NCBI RefSeq assembly: GCF_017168235.1
Contig: NZ_JABFAO010000072.1
Location: forward strand, 44,523-108,522
Direction of reading: 5' to 3'
DNA: 64,000 nt
From: Rhodococcus sp. KRD197
GTDB taxonomy: Bacteria > Actinomycetota > Actinomycetes > Mycobacteriales > Mycobacteriaceae
The notes below the pieces were generated by a model. The model was not told the DNA's origin. It made no database searches and worked only from the letters and a program-made list of their open reading frames with translations. Positions 1 to 7,695 of this stretch are shown in pieces. The number at the start of each line of letters is the position of its first letter. Position 1 is the first letter of the stretch. A program made the translations under genes and the position numbers.

Positions 1-7
1 ACCACGA

Positions 8-40
8 GCCGGCCTGCCCGTCAACGGGGAGGCCGGCTTT
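8..40 (+). terminator. Rho-independent terminator of an upstream gene
   Basis: The arms GCCGGCCT (8-15) and AGGCCGGC (30-37) form a perfect 8-bp stem followed by a short T run (38-40). The gene it ends lies outside the window. Confidence 0.7.
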
Positions 41-113
41 CTGGTCGATATCGCCGTGTGCGCATACGGACAACTACTGTGCGCTCAGCGACAAGTCTTT
101 CGAGGACGTCACG

Positions 114-128
114 GGTCAAGCTATGACC
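114..128. promoter_or_regulatory. Small palindrome upstream of the alcohol dehydrogenase
   Basis: GGTCA-N5-TGACC is centred about 35 bp before the GTG start at 156. It could be a regulator half-site pair, but it is short and occurs once here, so it is only a candidate. Confidence 0.2.
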
Positions 129-155
129 TAGGACACACTCGAAAGAAGGTCAGAC

Positions 156-1268
156 GTGACATTGCAAGCAGCAGTTCTGTGGGAAGCCGGCCAGCCCTGG
201 GAAATCGAGGACCTCGTTCTCGACGCCCCGAAGTACGGTGAGGTGAAGGTCGAGTTGGCAGCGTCAGGGCTGTGTCACTCGGACGAGCATGTGCGCGACG
301 GCAGCGTTCCGGTCGGCCTGCTCCCGTTCATCGGGGGTCACGAGGGCGCCGGTGTCGTCACCGAGATCGGTCCAGGCGTCAACTCGGTCGCAGTCGGTGA
401 CCATGTGGCTCTCGGGTTCATTCCTGCTTGCGGACGCTGCCGGGCCTGTGCGAACGGCCAATCCAGTATTTGTGATCTCGGCGCGCACCTGCTCGAGGGC
501 TACCAGGTTTCCGACGGCACCGCCCGTCATCACGTGCGTGGCCAGGACGCCGGAATCCAATGCCTACTCGGCACATTCGCGCCGCAAACCGTCGTCAACG
601 AGGCCTCGTGCGTCAAGATCACCGACGACATCCCTCTTGACAAGGCCGCGTTGGTCGGCTGCGGTGTCACCACCGGATGGGGCTCCGCCGTGTACGCCGC
701 GGGAGTGTCCGCAGGGGAAACCGTCGTGATCCTCGGCATGGGCGGCGTTGGATGTGGCGCTGTTCAGGGCGCGGCGCTCGCCGGTGCCCGCCACGTCGTG
801 GTGGTGGATCCGTCACCGTTCAAACGCGAGCAGGCCAAGATCTTCGGGGCAACGCACACCGCGGCCTCGATCGACGAGGCGCTACCGCTGGTCAACGATC
901 TGACATGGGGCGCACTCGCCGACAAGGTGCTCATCACGATCGACGTGGCGAGCGGCGCCATCATCGCACCGGCAATGAGCCTGGTCGCGAAGGGTGGGAC
1001 CTGCGTCAATGTCTCCGTCGGCGACATCACCGCGACCGATGTGTCGCTGTCCCTGTTCGATCTCACGGCTATGCGCAAGACCCTCAAGGGCGCCTGGTTC
1101 GGCAACGCCAACATCCGCTTCGACATCCCGCACCTGCTGCGCCTGTACATGGAGGGCCAGCTGAAGCTCGACGAGATGATCACACGCACATACACACTCG
1201 ATCAGGTGAACGACGGCTACGAGGCGATGCGCAACGCCGAGAACGTCCGCGGCTTGATCCTGTACTAG
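156..1268 (+). CDS. Zinc-dependent alcohol dehydrogenase, NDMA-dependent type
   Basis: A 370-residue class III-like zinc alcohol dehydrogenase. Catalytic zinc ligands are Cys40, His62 and Cys169. The structural zinc site is the C-x2-C-x2-C-x7-C set Cys92/95/98/106, and the Rossmann motif GMGGVG is at 194-199. The overall sequence resembles the actinobacterial NDMA (nicotinoprotein) alcohol dehydrogenases, which keep NAD(H) tightly bound; that subtype is inferred from resemblance. The GTG start at 156 follows the purine-rich GAAAGAAGG at 141-149. It lies 12 bp before an aldehyde dehydrogenase, so the pair probably interconverts alcohol, aldehyde and acid, handling the aldehyde made by the amine oxidase at 4746-6692. 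Confidence 0.85.
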   Translation: MTLQAAVLWEAGQPWEIEDLVLDAPKYGEVKVELAASGLCHSDEHVRDGSVPVGLLPFIGGHEGAGVVTEIGPGVNSVAVGDHVALGFIPACGRCRACANGQSSICDLGAHLLEGYQVSDGTARHHVRGQDAGIQCLLGTFAPQTVVNEASCVKITDDIPLDKAALVGCGVTTGWGSAVYAAGVSAGETVVILGMGGVGCGAVQGAALAGARHVVVVDPSPFKREQAKIFGATHTAASIDEALPLVNDLTWGALADKVLITIDVASGAIIAPAMSLVAKGGTCVNVSVGDITATDVSLSLFDLTAMRKTLKGAWFGNANIRFDIPHLLRLYMEGQLKLDEMITRTYTLDQVNDGYEAMRNAENVRGLILY

Positions 1269-1280
1269 GAAGCCCGAGAA

Positions 1281-2762
1281 ATGACTGCAGTACACGAGGC
1301 TACGACGTCTCTGCCCCAGAACACCGCAACGCAGCTCTTCGTCGCCGGCCAGTGGCGTGGCGCATCGGACGGCGGTACGTTCACCGATCTGAACCCTACG
1401 ACCGGACAGCCGCTCGTCGACATCGCCTCGGCAACGGCGCAGGACGTCGATGCTGCGGTTCGCGCGGCACGCGCTCAGCTCGGTGGCGAATGGGGATCGA
1501 CGCCCGGCGTCACCCGCGGAAAGCTTCTCAATCGCGTGGCCGACCTCATCGAACGCGACGGTGACCTGCTTGCCCGTCTGGAGGCCCACGACGTCGGCAA
1601 GCCCGTGGGTCAGCCCGCGATGCTCGATATCCCCAATGCGGCAGCAACTTTCCGGCACTTTGCGGGTTGGGCCGACAAGATCCAGGGCGCGACCATTCCG
1701 ACGGCCGGGTATTTCGGACAGCCGACGCACTCGTACACCGTTCGCGAGCCGGTCGGTGTCATCGGCGCCATCATCCCGTGGAATACCCCGCTGATGATCG
1801 CGGCATGGAAGTTGGCTCCCGCGTTGGCAGCGGGGAACACCCTGGTGGTGAAGCCGCCGGAGGACGCGCCGCTGTCGATACTGCACCTCGCACGCCTGAT
1901 CGAGGAGGCAGGTGTTCCCGCAGGCGTCGTCAATGTCGTTCCGGGACTGGGTGAGGTCACCGGCGACGCCCTCGTCGGACATCCGGACGTGGACAAGATC
2001 AGCTTCACCGGAAGCCCGCGCGTCGGTCGATTGATCGCCAAGAAGGCAGCCGATACGTTCAAGCGCACCACTCTCGAGCTCGGCGGCAAGTCGCCGCAGA
2101 TCATCCTCGAGGACGCCGACCTGGAGGCGGCGATCAACGGCACCGCGATGGGCCTGTTCTTCAACCAGGGACAGGTGTGCGCGGCGGGAACTCGTGTGCT
2201 GGTCCATCGTTCGCTGTACTCGAAGGTGGTCGACGGGCTGTCGGCTGCAGCGTCGGCGCAGGTGCTCGGCGATCCGTTCGACCCGGCGACGACGATGGGT
2301 GCTCTGGTCAACGCCAAGCAGCGCGATTCGGTTCTCGGATACATCCAGGCCGGGCGCGACGGTGGCGCACGCGTCGCGGCCGGTGGCGGACGTCCCGATC
2401 GTGACGGCTTCTTCGTCGAGCCGACGATCTTCGCCGACGCGCACAACGACATGAAGATCGCCCAGGAGGAGATTTTCGGTCCCGTCGGTACTGTCATCCC
2501 GTTCGACACTCCCGAAGAGGCGATCACCATCGCCAACGCGACCGATTACGGACTGGCAGCGAGTATCTGGACACGTGACGTCTCACGCGCGCACCTACTG
2601 GCCGCGCAGGTCCGCTCCGGGGCCGTGTGGGTCAACGGATGGGCTGCCATCGATCCCGCACTCCCGTGGGGCGGCATGAAGACCAGCGGCACCGGCCGCG
2701 AACTCGGCTGGGCAGGCATCGAGGCCAACACCGAGGAAAAGGTCGTCACGATCGTGTTGTGA
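1281..2762 (+). CDS. NAD-dependent aldehyde dehydrogenase
   Basis: A 493-residue member of the ALDH superfamily. The catalytic Cys300 lies in GQVCAAG, the general-base Glu266 in LELGGK, and the oxyanion Asn168 in PWNTP. It should oxidise an aldehyde to the carboxylate. It is in an operon with the alcohol dehydrogenase (12-bp gap). With a copper amine oxidase downstream and a complete phenylacetate pathway next door, phenylacetaldehyde or a related aryl-acetaldehyde is a reasonable substrate guess. The sequence alone does not fix specificity; gamma-aminobutyraldehyde-type substrates are also possible. Confidence 0.88.
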   Translation: MTAVHEATTSLPQNTATQLFVAGQWRGASDGGTFTDLNPTTGQPLVDIASATAQDVDAAVRAARAQLGGEWGSTPGVTRGKLLNRVADLIERDGDLLARLEAHDVGKPVGQPAMLDIPNAAATFRHFAGWADKIQGATIPTAGYFGQPTHSYTVREPVGVIGAIIPWNTPLMIAAWKLAPALAAGNTLVVKPPEDAPLSILHLARLIEEAGVPAGVVNVVPGLGEVTGDALVGHPDVDKISFTGSPRVGRLIAKKAADTFKRTTLELGGKSPQIILEDADLEAAINGTAMGLFFNQGQVCAAGTRVLVHRSLYSKVVDGLSAAASAQVLGDPFDPATTMGALVNAKQRDSVLGYIQAGRDGGARVAAGGGRPDRDGFFVEPTIFADAHNDMKIAQEEIFGPVGTVIPFDTPEEAITIANATDYGLAASIWTRDVSRAHLLAAQVRSGAVWVNGWAAIDPALPWGGMKTSGTGRELGWAGIEANTEEKVVTIVL

Positions 2763-2764
2763 GA

Positions 2765-2814
2765 CCCCTGTGCGTGCGTAGCGACCATAGGCGCGTCATT
2801 GCGCACGCACGGGG
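2765..2814. repeat. Intergenic palindromic repeat, copy A
   Basis: About 50 bp with complementary ends (GTGCGTGCG against CGCACGCAC, flanked by CCCC/GGGG). It begins 3 bp after the aldehyde dehydrogenase stop. A second copy with nearly the same left arm (GTGCGYGCGTAGYGACC) and right arm (GCACGCACGGG) is at 42003-42052. It may also act as a terminator. Confidence 0.6.
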
Positions 2815-2876
2815 ATTGGGGCCCGTAACACAAAGTTCACCAGGCGCGCCATCTCCAGAAACTAGACGTGCGCATT

Positions 2877-2902
2877 CTTTATTCAACATCCGTAGAACCA
2901 AA
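2877..2902. promoter_or_regulatory. Operator candidate 1 (amine module)
   Basis: This 26-bp stretch matches 22 of 26 positions at 4705-4730, upstream of the amine oxidase. Its core ATTCAACATCCGTAGAAC (2881-2898) is an imperfect version of the palindrome ATTCnACGnnCGTnGAAT. It lies 24 bp before the deacetylase start. The TetR regulator at 4072 is the likely ligand. Confidence 0.6.
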
Positions 2903-2922
2903 GAGCGACGAGGAGAACGGCG

Positions 2923-4029
2923 ATGAGCACCGGATACATATGGCACGAGTTGTACGGGTGGAGCGACACCGGAAGCGGCGGATTGTTCCCCGCCGATCCC
3001 GGTGTCGGACTCCAGCCGATTTCGCATCACGTCGCGCACCCCGATACCAAGCGGCGAATTCACGAACTCATCGTCGTGACGGGTCTGATCGACGACCTGG
3101 AGCGCCTGGCGCCTCGGCACGCCACCGAGGAGGAGGTCCTCAGGGTGCACACCCGAGACCACGTCGATCGAATAAGGCACGAGAGCGCCCTTCCCAAAGG
3201 CGGCGATGCAGGGGACGGCATCTCACCGTTCGGCAAGGGCGGCTACGAGATCGCGACGTTGGCCGCAGGTGGTGTCATCGAGATGGTCGAAGCGGTTGTC
3301 GTCGGCAAGGTCGACAACGGCTACGCGCTGGTACACCCGTGCGGTCATCATGCGCCCTCCTACACCGGCATGGGGTTCTGCATGTTCAACAACGGTGCGG
3401 TCGCGGTCGCGCACGCCCGTGAAGTACTCGGGGTAGAGAAGGTCGCCATCATCGACTGGGATGTGCACCACGGCAACGGCGCACAGGCGATCTTCGGCGA
3501 TGACCCCTCGGTGCTGACCGTGTCGGTCCACCAGGATCGTTGCTTCCCGCCGAACTCGGGCTTCGTGACCGAGCGAGGGGAGGGTAAGGGCTTCGGATAC
3601 AACATCAATGCGCCCCTCCCTCCTGGAACCGGTGATGATGGCTATCTCTATGCCATCGAGCAGGTCGTGGTGCCGGCTTTGCGCGCGTTCGATCCTGATC
3701 TGATCGTGGTCGCTTCCGGAATGGATCCAAACGCGATGGACCCCCTTGCCCGAATGCTGGTTACCTCCAAAGGCTTTCGTGCCATGACCGAGCGTGTCAT
3801 GTCGGTGGCCGACGAGGTGTGCGACGGCAAGGTCGTGCTCGTGCAGGAGGGAGGTTACAGCCCTCACTACGTCCCGTTCTGTGCCTTCGCCTGCGTAGAG
3901 GCGCTGGCCGGCGTCGACCGACTCGAGGATCCGTACTATCCCGTGGTCGGTGGATTCGGCGGGAAGGAACTGCAGGCACACCAGAAGGAGGCGATCGACG
4001 AGGCGGCGGCTCTCGTGGCGGACCTCTGA
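2923..4029 (+). CDS. Class II histone deacetylase / acetylpolyamine amidohydrolase-like zinc hydrolase
   Basis: A 368-residue arginase-deacetylase fold protein. Catalytic His142-His143 lie in HPCGHHAP, zinc ligands Asp180 and His182 in DWDVHHGNG, and the third ligand Asp268 in SGMD; the active-site Tyr is in QEGGY. Bacterial members remove acetyl groups from N-acetylated amines and polyamines. The RBS GAGGAGAA precedes the ATG at 2923. Its promoter region carries the same operator candidate as the copper amine oxidase downstream. The inferred role is to deacetylate an N-acetyl amine so that the freed amine can be oxidised. The exact substrate is unknown. Confidence 0.85.
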   Translation: MSTGYIWHELYGWSDTGSGGLFPADPGVGLQPISHHVAHPDTKRRIHELIVVTGLIDDLERLAPRHATEEEVLRVHTRDHVDRIRHESALPKGGDAGDGISPFGKGGYEIATLAAGGVIEMVEAVVVGKVDNGYALVHPCGHHAPSYTGMGFCMFNNGAVAVAHAREVLGVEKVAIIDWDVHHGNGAQAIFGDDPSVLTVSVHQDRCFPPNSGFVTERGEGKGFGYNINAPLPPGTGDDGYLYAIEQVVVPALRAFDPDLIVVASGMDPNAMDPLARMLVTSKGFRAMTERVMSVADEVCDGKVVLVQEGGYSPHYVPFCAFACVEALAGVDRLEDPYYPVVGGFGGKELQAHQKEAIDEAAALVADL

Positions 4030-4071
4030 CCGGGTTGTCCGACTCGGTGGGCAGCGCGCTAGGTTTGGGTC

Positions 4072-4659
4072 ATGCCCAAGCTGGTCGACCACGAGGAACG
4101 CAGACGCGCCATAGCGGCCGCAACGTGGCGACTCATCGCGGCAAAAGGCATCGATGCGGCCAACATGCGCGACATCGCTGCCGAGGCCGGCTACACGAAC
4201 GGCGCACTCAGTCACTATTTCTCAGGCAAAGACGCCATCCTGCAGACGTCGTTCGAGCTGGTGTTCGAGGCAACCAACACGCGCGTCGCCTCGGTCATCG
4301 GCGATGCGAAGGGACTGGCCGCGCTACGCATCTTCTGCCGTGAAGTCATGCCCACCACGCCGGAGACGGTTCTCGAGGCTCGAATTGCCGTATCGCTGTG
4401 GCAGCGCGCAATGTACGACGGCCACATGGAGGCCACCAACACGCGTGCAATGGGGCTGTGGCGCGACCGGATGGCCGAGTTCTTCGAAGACGCTCGAGAG
4501 ATGGGCGAGATCGGCGACATCGACGTCGCGCTGGCTGTCGAGCAACTGCTCAACATGATGATGGGCATGCAAATTCTCGGCGTGTTGACCCCGTCCGAGA
4601 CATCGTCGAACCGTCAGTTCGACATGGTCGACGGCTTCATCGAGCACCTCCGTCCGTAG
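4072..4659 (+). CDS. TetR-family regulator, probable local regulator of the amine module
   Basis: A 195-residue TetR protein. The N-terminal helix-turn-helix spans about residues 8-55 (DIAAEAGYTNGALSHYF), followed by an all-helical ligand domain. The N-terminus and length resemble BetI-like members. It sits between the deacetylase and the amine oxidase, 42 bp after the former. Two palindromic sites at 2881-2898 and 4709-4726 flank it and are its likely operators; the ligand might be an amine or its aldehyde. No clear Shine-Dalgarno precedes the ATG. Confidence 0.85.
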   Translation: MPKLVDHEERRRAIAAATWRLIAAKGIDAANMRDIAAEAGYTNGALSHYFSGKDAILQTSFELVFEATNTRVASVIGDAKGLAALRIFCREVMPTTPETVLEARIAVSLWQRAMYDGHMEATNTRAMGLWRDRMAEFFEDAREMGEIGDIDVALAVEQLLNMMMGMQILGVLTPSETSSNRQFDMVDGFIEHLRP

Positions 4660-4704
4660 TAACTCCGTCGCAGTTGGAAATTGCCGACATCGCTGCGCAA
4701 CTCC

Positions 4705-4730
4705 CTTTATTCAACGAACGTAGAATCAAA
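4705..4730. promoter_or_regulatory. Operator candidate 2 (amine oxidase promoter)
   Basis: ATTCAACGAACGTAGAAT at 4709-4726 fits the perfect palindrome ATTCnACGnnCGTnGAAT. It starts 37 bp before the amine oxidase ATG and shares 22 of 26 bases with 2877-2902. Confidence 0.65.
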
Positions 4731-4745
4731 CATTCGAGGACCCTC

Positions 4746-6692
4746 ATGTCGACTCTCACCCCGAACACCATCGATCACCCACTCGCGCTGCCGACGGCGG
4801 ACGAGATCGTCGAAGTCCGCGCAATCCTGGACACAGAAGGAATGCTCAACGAGAACACCCGCTTCGTGTACACCGGGCTGGAGGAGCCGTCGAAGGCAGA
4901 CCTCTACGCCGACTCACCAACTGTCGATCGACGCTTTCGAGTGCTGCTCCACGATGTCTCCTCACCGGATGCACGCGATGTCGTAGTCTCGGTCGCTACG
5001 CGTACCGTGCTGTCCTCGGTGTCGCTCGACGCGCTACGCGACGGCCAGATGCCGGTCCTCGACGAGGAATTCGAGCTCGTCGAGAACGTGCTGTCGACCG
5101 ATCCACAGTGGTTGGCCGCGCTCGAGCGTCGAGGGCTCGATGTGGTCGACGTCCGCGTCGCGCCGCTGTCGGCCGGTGTCTTCGACTATCCAGGCGAGGA
5201 AGGCCGTCGCATACTGCGCGGCCTCGCGTTCCGCCAGGACCACCCGAAGGATCATGCGTGGGCACATCCCATCGACGGTCTCGTGGCCTTCGTGGACGTC
5301 ATGAACAAAACCGTGGACAAGGTCGTCGACCTCGGCGTCGTGCCGATTCCGGCGGAGTCAGGCAATTTCGACGACCCCGCGGTCACCGGGCCGATGCGCA
5401 CCACCCAGAAGCCCATCGAAATCACGCAGCCGGAGGGGCCCAGCTTCACCGTCGACGGCAACCTGGTCGACTGGGAGAAGTGGTCGTTCCGAGTTGGCTT
5501 CGACGCCCGTGAGGGACTGGTCTTGCATCAGATCGGATTCGCGGACAACGGCACCGTCCGGCCGATAGTCCACCGCGCATCGATCGCGGAAATGGTTGTT
5601 CCATACGGTGATCCGTCGCCGGTGCGATCCTGGCAGAACTACTTCGACACAGGCGAGTACCTGGTCGGCCGGTACGCGAATTCGTTGGAACTGGGCTGCG
5701 ACTGCGTCGGCGACATCACCTACTTCGACGCCGTCATCGCCGACGAGTTGGGCAACCCCAAGACCTTGACGAATGCCGTCTGCATGCATGAGGAAGACTT
5801 CGGTGTGCTGTGGAAGCACACCGACATCTGGACCGGGTCGCAGGAAACCCGGCGTCAGCGGCGGCTGGTGATCTCGTTCTTCACCACCATCGGGAATTAT
5901 GACTACGGGTTCTTCTGGTACCTCTACCTCGACGGCACCATCGAATTCGAGGTCAAGGCGACCGGCATCGTGTTCACCTCCGGTCATCCCGGTGGCGAAT
6001 ACCCTTATGCCACGGAGATCGCGCCTGGGCTGGGAGCGCCTTGCCATCAGCATCTCTTCAGCGCACGGCTCGACATGATGCTCGACGGTGCCGCGAACTC
6101 GATCGAGGAGATCGAGACAACTCGCGTACCCATGGGCCCGGACAATCTGCACGGCAATGCCTTTGCATTGCAGCGCACGCCATTGGTCCGCGAATCCGAA
6201 GCCCAGCGCGTGGCGGACAATTCGGTGGGACGCATCTGGCATATCAGCAACCCTGGCTCCCTCAACCGTTTCGGCAGGCCTGTCGGCTACTCACTGCATC
6301 CGGAAGGCCAGCCACTACTGCTCGCCGACGAGAATTCGTCGATCGCAGCACGTGCAGCCTTCGCGACCAAACATCTGTGGGTCACCCAGTTCGACGCCGC
6401 CGAGCGATACGCTGCAGGCGATTTCGTAAACCAGCATCACGGCGGCGGCGGACTCCCGGCGTTCGTAGCGGGCGACCGTAGCATCGAAAACGAAGACATC
6501 GTGTTATGGCACACTTTCGGCCTGACGCACTTTCCGCGTCCCGAGGACTGGCCGATCATGCCCGTCGACTACACGGGATTCAAGCTGAAGCCGGTTGGAT
6601 TCTTCGATCGGAACCCCACACTCGACGTACCGCGGTCGCCTGAGCGGTGCACAACCGCCTCGTGCCTTGAGGGAGGAGGCTCGGATGTTTGA
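4746..6692 (+). CDS. Primary-amine oxidase, copper/TPQ-dependent
   Basis: A 648-residue copper amine oxidase, the normal family length. The Tyr converted to topaquinone is Tyr385 in the TxxNYDY motif and the catalytic base is Asp301 in YFDTGEYLVGR. Copper ligands are His434 and His436 (HQH) plus the His in GLTHFPRPEDWP near the C-terminus. It oxidises a primary amine to aldehyde with release of ammonia and H2O2. The ATG at 4746 was chosen for its GAGGA RBS and the usual N-terminus; upstream codons in frame overlap the TetR gene. The adjacent paa genes suggest phenethylamine or tyramine; histamine and others cannot be excluded. Confidence 0.92.
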   Translation: MSTLTPNTIDHPLALPTADEIVEVRAILDTEGMLNENTRFVYTGLEEPSKADLYADSPTVDRRFRVLLHDVSSPDARDVVVSVATRTVLSSVSLDALRDGQMPVLDEEFELVENVLSTDPQWLAALERRGLDVVDVRVAPLSAGVFDYPGEEGRRILRGLAFRQDHPKDHAWAHPIDGLVAFVDVMNKTVDKVVDLGVVPIPAESGNFDDPAVTGPMRTTQKPIEITQPEGPSFTVDGNLVDWEKWSFRVGFDAREGLVLHQIGFADNGTVRPIVHRASIAEMVVPYGDPSPVRSWQNYFDTGEYLVGRYANSLELGCDCVGDITYFDAVIADELGNPKTLTNAVCMHEEDFGVLWKHTDIWTGSQETRRQRRLVISFFTTIGNYDYGFFWYLYLDGTIEFEVKATGIVFTSGHPGGEYPYATEIAPGLGAPCHQHLFSARLDMMLDGAANSIEEIETTRVPMGPDNLHGNAFALQRTPLVRESEAQRVADNSVGRIWHISNPGSLNRFGRPVGYSLHPEGQPLLLADENSSIAARAAFATKHLWVTQFDAAERYAAGDFVNQHHGGGGLPAFVAGDRSIENEDIVLWHTFGLTHFPRPEDWPIMPVDYTGFKLKPVGFFDRNPTLDVPRSPERCTTASCLEGGGSDV

Positions 6693-6755
6693 CTCGGCGG
6701 CGGGCAAGCTCGCTCGCTCCGCTGTCGACACGCGGTGGTGGCACACCAGGGCCCG

Positions 6756-6780
6756 AGCTATCGGGATGATTCCGATAGCT
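6756..6780. terminator. Hairpin between convergent amine oxidase and araC-type genes
   Basis: AGCTATCGG (6756-6764) and CCGATAGCT (6772-6780) form a perfect 9-bp stem with a 7-nt loop. It overlaps the stop codon of the minus-strand AraC gene and sits 63 bp past the amine oxidase stop. It lacks a T run and may serve both directions. Confidence 0.5.
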
Positions 6781-7684
6781 GGGTGAGTCGGTCGGCGCGA
6801 TAGGCGCGCGGCGACATACCGTACGTATCCTTGAACTGTTTGGAGAACGACGAGGAATCCACTAGACCGTGACGGGCTGCGATCGCACCGATGCTCTCCG
6901 AGAGCAACCGCGAATCCCCGAGGTCGCGGTGGCATCGGTCGAGGCGCCTGGATCTGATCCATCCGGCCACGGTCCGCCCGTCCGATTCGAACAGCCGCTG
7001 CAGGTACCTCGTGGAGACATGGAGGCGTCCGGCGAGGGAAGCCGTGGACAGCGTCGGATCACCCAGATGAGCCTCGATGAGCGACTCCGCCTCGATGAGC
7101 AACGTCGACCCCGCTGTTCGACGCGGCGCTTCCTCGTCCAGCGCTGCGCACAGCAGCTCGAGAACCGCGTCGGCGAACATCGGGGTGACGGGTAGGTCGT
7201 TCTCGACCAGGTTCTTTCGTAGCCCAGCGAGGAACGGGGACACGGACGCGCCGACGCCCTGGCTGCCGTGAAAGCGCCGGGCTGTCACAGTCGACAATTC
7301 CTGCGAGCCGATACGCAGCGTGTCGCGAGGAAGCATGACGACGAACATCGAGAACGCCTCACCGAAGTGGAGGTCGTACGGTTCGCTGGTGTCGTAGACG
7401 GCGAAGTCACCCGGCGCGAGAACTGCCTGGCGGTCACGTTGGGTGACGACTCCGTGTCCGGTGACCTGAAGGCCGACCTTGACGAGACCAGGGTCGGCGC
7501 GCTTGATCGTCGCGCGCGTGCGTCGAACATCTACTTCGCACCCGGCCACCTCGCTCAATTGCAACGCGCCGAGCGTCGAGGAGCGCAGCCCGCCTTCGAA
7601 CAACGACGACCCGGTGGAGACGGCGTCGAGCGGCACGAACGCCGTCGAAACGGATTCGCGCCAATGCTCGAAGTCCTCTGCCAC
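6758..7684 (-). CDS. AraC-family regulator, FeaR-like
   Basis: A 308-residue protein with an N-terminal AraC-binding-like domain (about 1-190) of the kind found in FeaR/NitR regulators. The C-terminal double helix-turn-helix (about 205-300) ends with the typical KDTYGMSPRAYR signature. The GTG start at 7684 lies 11 bp after the paaK stop, so it is the last gene of the paaABCDEK transcript. FeaR activates aromatic amine oxidation in Escherichia coli. By analogy this protein may link phenylacetate-operon expression to the amine oxidase gene that converges on it. This is inference from family and position. Confidence 0.8.
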   Translation of the reverse strand: MAEDFEHWRESVSTAFVPLDAVSTGSSLFEGGLRSSTLGALQLSEVAGCEVDVRRTRATIKRADPGLVKVGLQVTGHGVVTQRDRQAVLAPGDFAVYDTSEPYDLHFGEAFSMFVVMLPRDTLRIGSQELSTVTARRFHGSQGVGASVSPFLAGLRKNLVENDLPVTPMFADAVLELLCAALDEEAPRRTAGSTLLIEAESLIEAHLGDPTLSTASLAGRLHVSTRYLQRLFESDGRTVAGWIRSRRLDRCHRDLGDSRLLSESIGAIAARHGLVDSSSFSKQFKDTYGMSPRAYRADRLTQLSESSR

Positions 7685-7695
7685 CTCAGGTCACC

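Noticed and set aside
882..2444. Long antisense frame over the dehydrogenases (520 codons)
   Set aside because: It mirrors the codon structure of two solid plus-strand genes, has low-complexity Arg/Asp-rich composition and no family match; a typical high-GC shadow frame.
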